Assembly: GCF_000234665.1 (NCBI RefSeq)
Contig: NC_018332.1
Coordinates: 801,755-865,754, forward strand
Direction: 5' to 3'
Source: Leishmania mexicana MHOM/GT/2001/U1103
Lineage: Eukaryota > Euglenozoa > Kinetoplastea > Trypanosomatida > Trypanosomatidae
DNA length: 64,000 bases
The notes beneath the pieces are model-generated. The model saw nothing but the letters and a program-made list of their open reading frames with translations, was not told the DNA's origin and ran no database searches. The position numbers were made by a program, and so were the translations under genes. Of this stretch, positions 60,186-64,000 are shown in pieces; the stretch's first letter is position 1, and every line of letters begins with the position of its first letter.

Positions 60186-63100
60186 CGTTGCACCTATTTT
60201 GGTGTACCGAGAGGGCACTGAAATAGAGAAAAGGGGGAGGGGGAACCCGAATCATGGTGTGACACGGCATCGACGTCAGCGTACGTGTGTGCATGCCGGC
60301 CCCAAGTCGCTGCACATGCGGCAGCCCTTCACAAGGAACGCTGAGTTGCACCAACCAACCTAGACCCCGCCTCCTCCAGCTCCTCTTCATTGTGCTTCTC
60401 TCGCGAGGCACCCTTCCTCCAGTCACCAACGCCACAAGCAGTGGCCAAAGCATGGCCACCGACAAACACATTGTGAGTACTCTTTTTCCTCTGGTTCGAC
60501 GGACCCTCACCCGCTTGCACGTTAGGCACACACACACAGATACACAAAGGTCGTGTACTTACACCCAAGACCTCTCGCATGTGTGTTGCGCGGCGCATCT
60601 ACACTATGGCGAAGGCGTGCCTTGGACAGGGAATGCTGACGGCTGACTCTCGCTCGCTCCCCCTTTACCTCCTCGCCTTTCCGCGCCAGCAAAGCGAGTA
60701 GGTAGCCCGTCTCTGCGGACACAGCGGTGCGACGAGATCGAAGGCACGGCCGCGTTTTGCTTTTCTTTGTCTAATTGGAGCGGTATCGCGGTTCTGCCTG
60801 CCAGCGCTGGCTCTGGTTTTCGGTTTCTCTGCGGATGGCACCTTCTCTCTCGTTGTTTCCATTCTCCGCCTCTCCAGCGGCAGTCCCGCCCACCACTTCA
60901 TGTCTCCACCCGGTGAGGCAGGAAGCTGGGAGAGCAGGCGGCCCTGCCATCTCGTCCGTGCACACAAAGCACAGTCGTGCACGCGTATTGATGCCCTTGT
61001 GAACAACAAAAAAGACGCGCTCTATTCTTACTGGTGCGGCCTCTGTGTAAGTGGCGCCGTCGCACACACACACGCACACACGCGCCACCCCCATTAGTCC
61101 GGTCGATGGGGGGAGAACATCTTGACTTGCTCGCAGACTCGCTGCAGCGTTCTCCCGTGTTTTATCTCTCGCCCTCTTCCACCCTCCCCTCCTCTCTCAC
61201 GCTCACGCTTGGCGACGGGAAACACTCGCGTACAGCACCCTCTCGACATATCGGGGTAGCGCATGCGAATACGCATGTCTTCACTTTCCTTTTTCTCGTC
61301 TGGACCAAGTGCCGATACACGCGGCAATGCGCGTGCACTGCTGACACTCAAGGGAGCGCCTTCCTCCCTAACGGAGAACTGAACATTCACCGCCCCCACC
61401 ACGTACGTGCAGGCTCGAGAATCAAAGGTGAGATGTTCCAGCGAAGTGTCGCGTACACAGCCATACGTGAAAATATCGACTCGGTGCAGCCAACAAGACA
61501 TCGCCGACGTGACGCGACCTCGGCAGGCCGATAGTGGTTGTTAAAGCATCTGCCAAATCCACAATCTGCGGCGCGCTCCTTCGCTGTCTCTCCGTGCCCC
61601 CACCCCGGCGTCGCCTCAGCAGTTTATTGGTTTTCTGTTAACTCTCTTCTCGCTCTCCCCGATGACGACGCAGGGGGGTGGAGACAAGCCTCAGTGCGTC
61701 GTATCTCAGTCTCCAGCACCCACTCTCTCTGGGGGGAAGCCAAGCAGCCCCTATTCCTGCCACTGCACAGCCACCTCTGGTGGCGACAGGGTCAGGCGCG
61801 CATGACGTAGGGAGGTCAGAGCGACGCATCGCTGCCGATGTCCGCGGTCCTGTCCTGGACGGCGTGGCGTCGGAGCGGCCTGCCACCGCGCACGCGCTTG
61901 CACGACCCACTGGATGGGCAGAGTGTCGGCATGACTCGAACGCGCCCCACCCGGCCCTCGCTGCCCACTGGCGGGGTAAGGCTGGGGCACCCCGAGAGGG
62001 ATGCCCTGGGCGATGGCCGGGATAATGCGCGCGGCTGTGGGGCGACCTGCGGGGCGGGGGTGGGCAAGGCTCGAGGCAGAAGCCATGCACCGATGACCGG
62101 GTCTGGGCATTGCTGCGCCTCGTGTGCCCACGGCTGCCTCGCGCCGCGCGACGGGGCCTGTGACCGGCCGGGCTGCGATGCGCTCAGCTCATGTTGTGTG
62201 GCTGCAGAGAAATGGACACGCTGAACAGAGAAAAAGAAATCTTCACGTACGCTCTTCGCTCTCTTCATCGGCGGACTTTGTTTACTGCTGTTGTCGTGGC
62301 TGCTGGCCTGAGGTGTGCTGTCAAGGGGAGGGGGGGGAAGAGCTTTTTTCAGCTCTGCCCTCCCTGCTCGGTGTATGTCCTCGCTACGTATTCCTATGGA
62401 GGACGGCTCAGGCTCTGCTGCTGCTGAGGCAAACCATGACGTGTGGAGTCCACTACGCAATGGCACATTCTTGTTTTTTCCCCCTTTTACCGTCTCCCCC
62501 CTCCTTGGTGCCGACCGCCGCTTTCGATCGATCTCTACCTCACCCAGTCGCTGTCTCGGTGTGCGTCTCACCACGGAAAGAGATAGGCATCTCCCCCACC
62601 CCCACCTCGACTTCCCTCGACACTGCAGCAGCCCAACAAGAATCGGCTTTTGCAAGGGCACTGTCTTGTTGGGACTTCAGCGAGAATTCACTACTCCTCC
62701 CCAGCGTCATCAGCCGCCAGCACCATCACTCGAGGACGTGACGGTCCAACCGGACACAGCCCGCCTCTTTTGCTCGTCTTCTTCGCTCTTGCTTCCGTCT
62801 CCCGTGCCCTTCTTTGTTTTGGTCGGCGTTATATCAGCACAGCCGTCTTCCCTCCCTTTTGTATCTCTTATCCAGAGGTACACCCGCATACGTACATCGC
62901 GAACACGAGCATGCTCAAGGGTTGAACGGTACCCCCTCCCCTCCCCTCCTCCTGTTGGTGCTGTCTCCTCTCGCCCTCTCGCCCTCTCGCCCTCCCTCCC
63001 GCTTTCTTGCTTCCCTCATTCGCTTTTTCTTTTCTCCTTTGCTGCTGTTTCTGACTTCGTGCCTCCCCGAGTCGTCCTTGCATTTTAGTGCCTCCTTGTG

Positions 63101-63542
63101 TTTTCCCTCCCCACGCTGCCGTCGTCGTCCTCATCGTCGCCCACGTCAGCGACGGGTGTCTTACGATCCACGGCGTAGTGCCAGCGATCATCTCTCTCTC
63201 CCCGTTCGTTCTCGAATCAGCACGAGGGGGGAGGAGTTGTATACACGCCCACGGATACGGCACAAGGGCGGCGGCGACGGCGACGCACACGCCCACATCC
63301 GGGTGTAGCGGATCAGCGAGCTCTTTTTTTTGCATTTCTTGCTCTCTTTGGAGTCGCTGTGCGGTGGAAGGGACCGCTCAGCCGACGCGAAAGTAGCGAG
63401 TGCGTATCCGTGTGCCTGGGTCTCGCTGTGCAGGCTGCAGCGGCGGCCTTTTCGCCCCAAGGAAAAGCGCCTGCATTTCACGAGCTACGCCGTGTAGTGA
63501 AGAACACAAGCATACAACAGCGAGGCAGAGATATCGTCAGGG
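60186..63542. other. Long intergenic region with repeat copy E
   Basis: 3.36 kb without a supportable gene. It contains repeat copy E (61684-62222). A T-rich run at 63323-63350 and AG at 63352-63353 are likely acceptor signals for the PEX11 gene. Confidence 0.65.
61684..62222 (-). mobile_element. SIDER-like dispersed repeat, copy E
   Basis: Inverse orientation. The body is near-identical to the other copies. Its distal end (61684-61730 here) has drifted: GTGCTGGAGACTGAG where others have GTACTGGATCCTGAT. It shares its promoter-proximal end variant with copy D. It lies antisense to surrounding genes. Confidence 0.8.
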
Positions 63543-64000
63543 ATGTCGCGCGTCGCTCTCGGCGCGTCGCGCATGTTGGAGCGGACCGACAGCGTTGACA
63601 AGCTCATCAAACTCATGGCTGGCGCCTTTACCTTCTTGAGCACGACGAACTCTCTGCAGCGAGAGCAGTATGCCGACTCGGCTAGACACCTCACCGACGT
63701 ACGCTCTGTTCTGCGCCTGAGCCGACTTTTCAGCCTCACGTTCAAGATGCAGTCCCTCGTCGAGGTGTTCGCGGCACAGGGCTTCGCGTGGACGGAACGC
63801 AAGAAGTTCTTGGAGTTCTTCAAGGCCGTCTGCGACTTTCTCTACGCCGCTGGCGACCACGCCCTGCTCGTCGCCCGTGAAAATCTGCTGGGGAAGAACT
63901 TCGACGCGGCGCATCTGCGAAAGTGTACTTTGGCAATCCAGCTCTTCGGTCATTTCTTGGGTACGGTGTTCCACCTATTCGAGCTGCTTGACGCCGCCCG
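63543..64000 (+). CDS. PEX11: PEX11-family glycosomal/peroxisomal membrane protein, 3'-truncated by window edge
   Basis: 152 codons are visible from ATG 63543, open to the window end. The N-terminus LERTDSVDKLIKLMAGAFTFLS and the following basic amphipathic segment with RSVLRLSRLFSLTFKMQSL have the layout of PEX11. There the amphipathic helix bends the peroxisomal membrane during proliferation. HFLGTVFHLFELLDAA near the edge begins a hydrophobic helix. In trypanosomatids the family includes PEX11 and the GIM5A/B glycosomal proteins; the visible part does not separate these. Confidence 0.82.
   Translation, partial: MSRVALGASRMLERTDSVDKLIKLMAGAFTFLSTTNSLQREQYADSARHLTDVRSVLRLSRLFSLTFKMQSLVEVFAAQGFAWTERKKFLEFFKAVCDFLYAAGDHALLVARENLLGKNFDAAHLRKCTLAIQLFGHFLGTVFHLFELLDAA

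Noticed and set aside
62315..63088. A 257-codon open frame between copy E and PEX11
   Set aside because: Leu/Pro/Ser/Phe-rich translation of pyrimidine-rich DNA; no similarity recognised.
1..64000. CRISPR arrays, bacterial promoters, ribosome binding sites or terminators
   Set aside because: The sequence is nuclear DNA of a trypanosomatid; no regularly spaced short repeats of CRISPR type were seen.

Overview
This window is nuclear DNA of a trypanosomatid, most likely in the Leishmania / Leishmaniinae branch. The protein-coding genes are intronless and sit on one strand over long stretches. Intergenic regions are long and rich in pyrimidine runs and (CA)n/(GT)n tracts, as expected for spliced-leader trans-splicing signals. 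A GC-rich dispersed element of about 0.5 kb, resembling the Leishmania SIDER retroposons, occurs five times. The right edge carries a PEX11-type (glycosomal) gene. No tRNA, rRNA, CRISPR array or bacterial-type operon was seen.

Layout: positions 1-8318 carry a leftward gene cluster. From left to right these are a 3'-truncated YRDC/Sua5 threonylcarbamoyl-AMP synthase, a mitochondrial-type DEAD-box helicase, a CEP76-like centriolar protein, a TMEM50/UPF0220 membrane protein and a glycerophosphodiester phosphodiesterase. From 8319 to 12257 there is a divergent strand-switch region, the usual place of bidirectional Pol II initiation in these organisms. Its centre is abnormal: a truncated copy of the dispersed repeat is flanked on the left by C/A-rich and on the right by G/T-rich, homopolymer-laden sequence. 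This looks either like assembly extension with poor reads or like an extreme strand asymmetry.

From 12258 to the right end all genes run rightward. They are two diverged tandem cullins, an LC8 dynein light chain, a MutY adenine glycosylase, a kelch-like protein, a SAM methyltransferase, a CS-domain/Sel1-repeat membrane-anchored protein, a putative mitochondrial helical-repeat protein and a coiled-coil protein. They continue with a GH63 processing glucosidase, ribosomal protein S29, a charged coiled-coil protein with 105-residue repeats, a gamma-glutamylamine-cyclotransferase/archaeal-type phosphoglycerate mutase fusion, an SR-rich CABLES-like cyclin-fold protein, an HD phosphohydrolase and a partial PEX11. 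The repeat-protein locus is present twice around a 100-N gap, very probably one repetitive gene that the assembly failed to join.

The genes do not form one pathway. As is normal for trypanosomatid polycistrons, neighbours are functionally unrelated and control is expected to be post-transcriptional. Start codons were chosen as the first in-frame ATG downstream of a plausible pyrimidine tract and AG acceptor. Identifications rest on motif recognition by eye, not on database searches.
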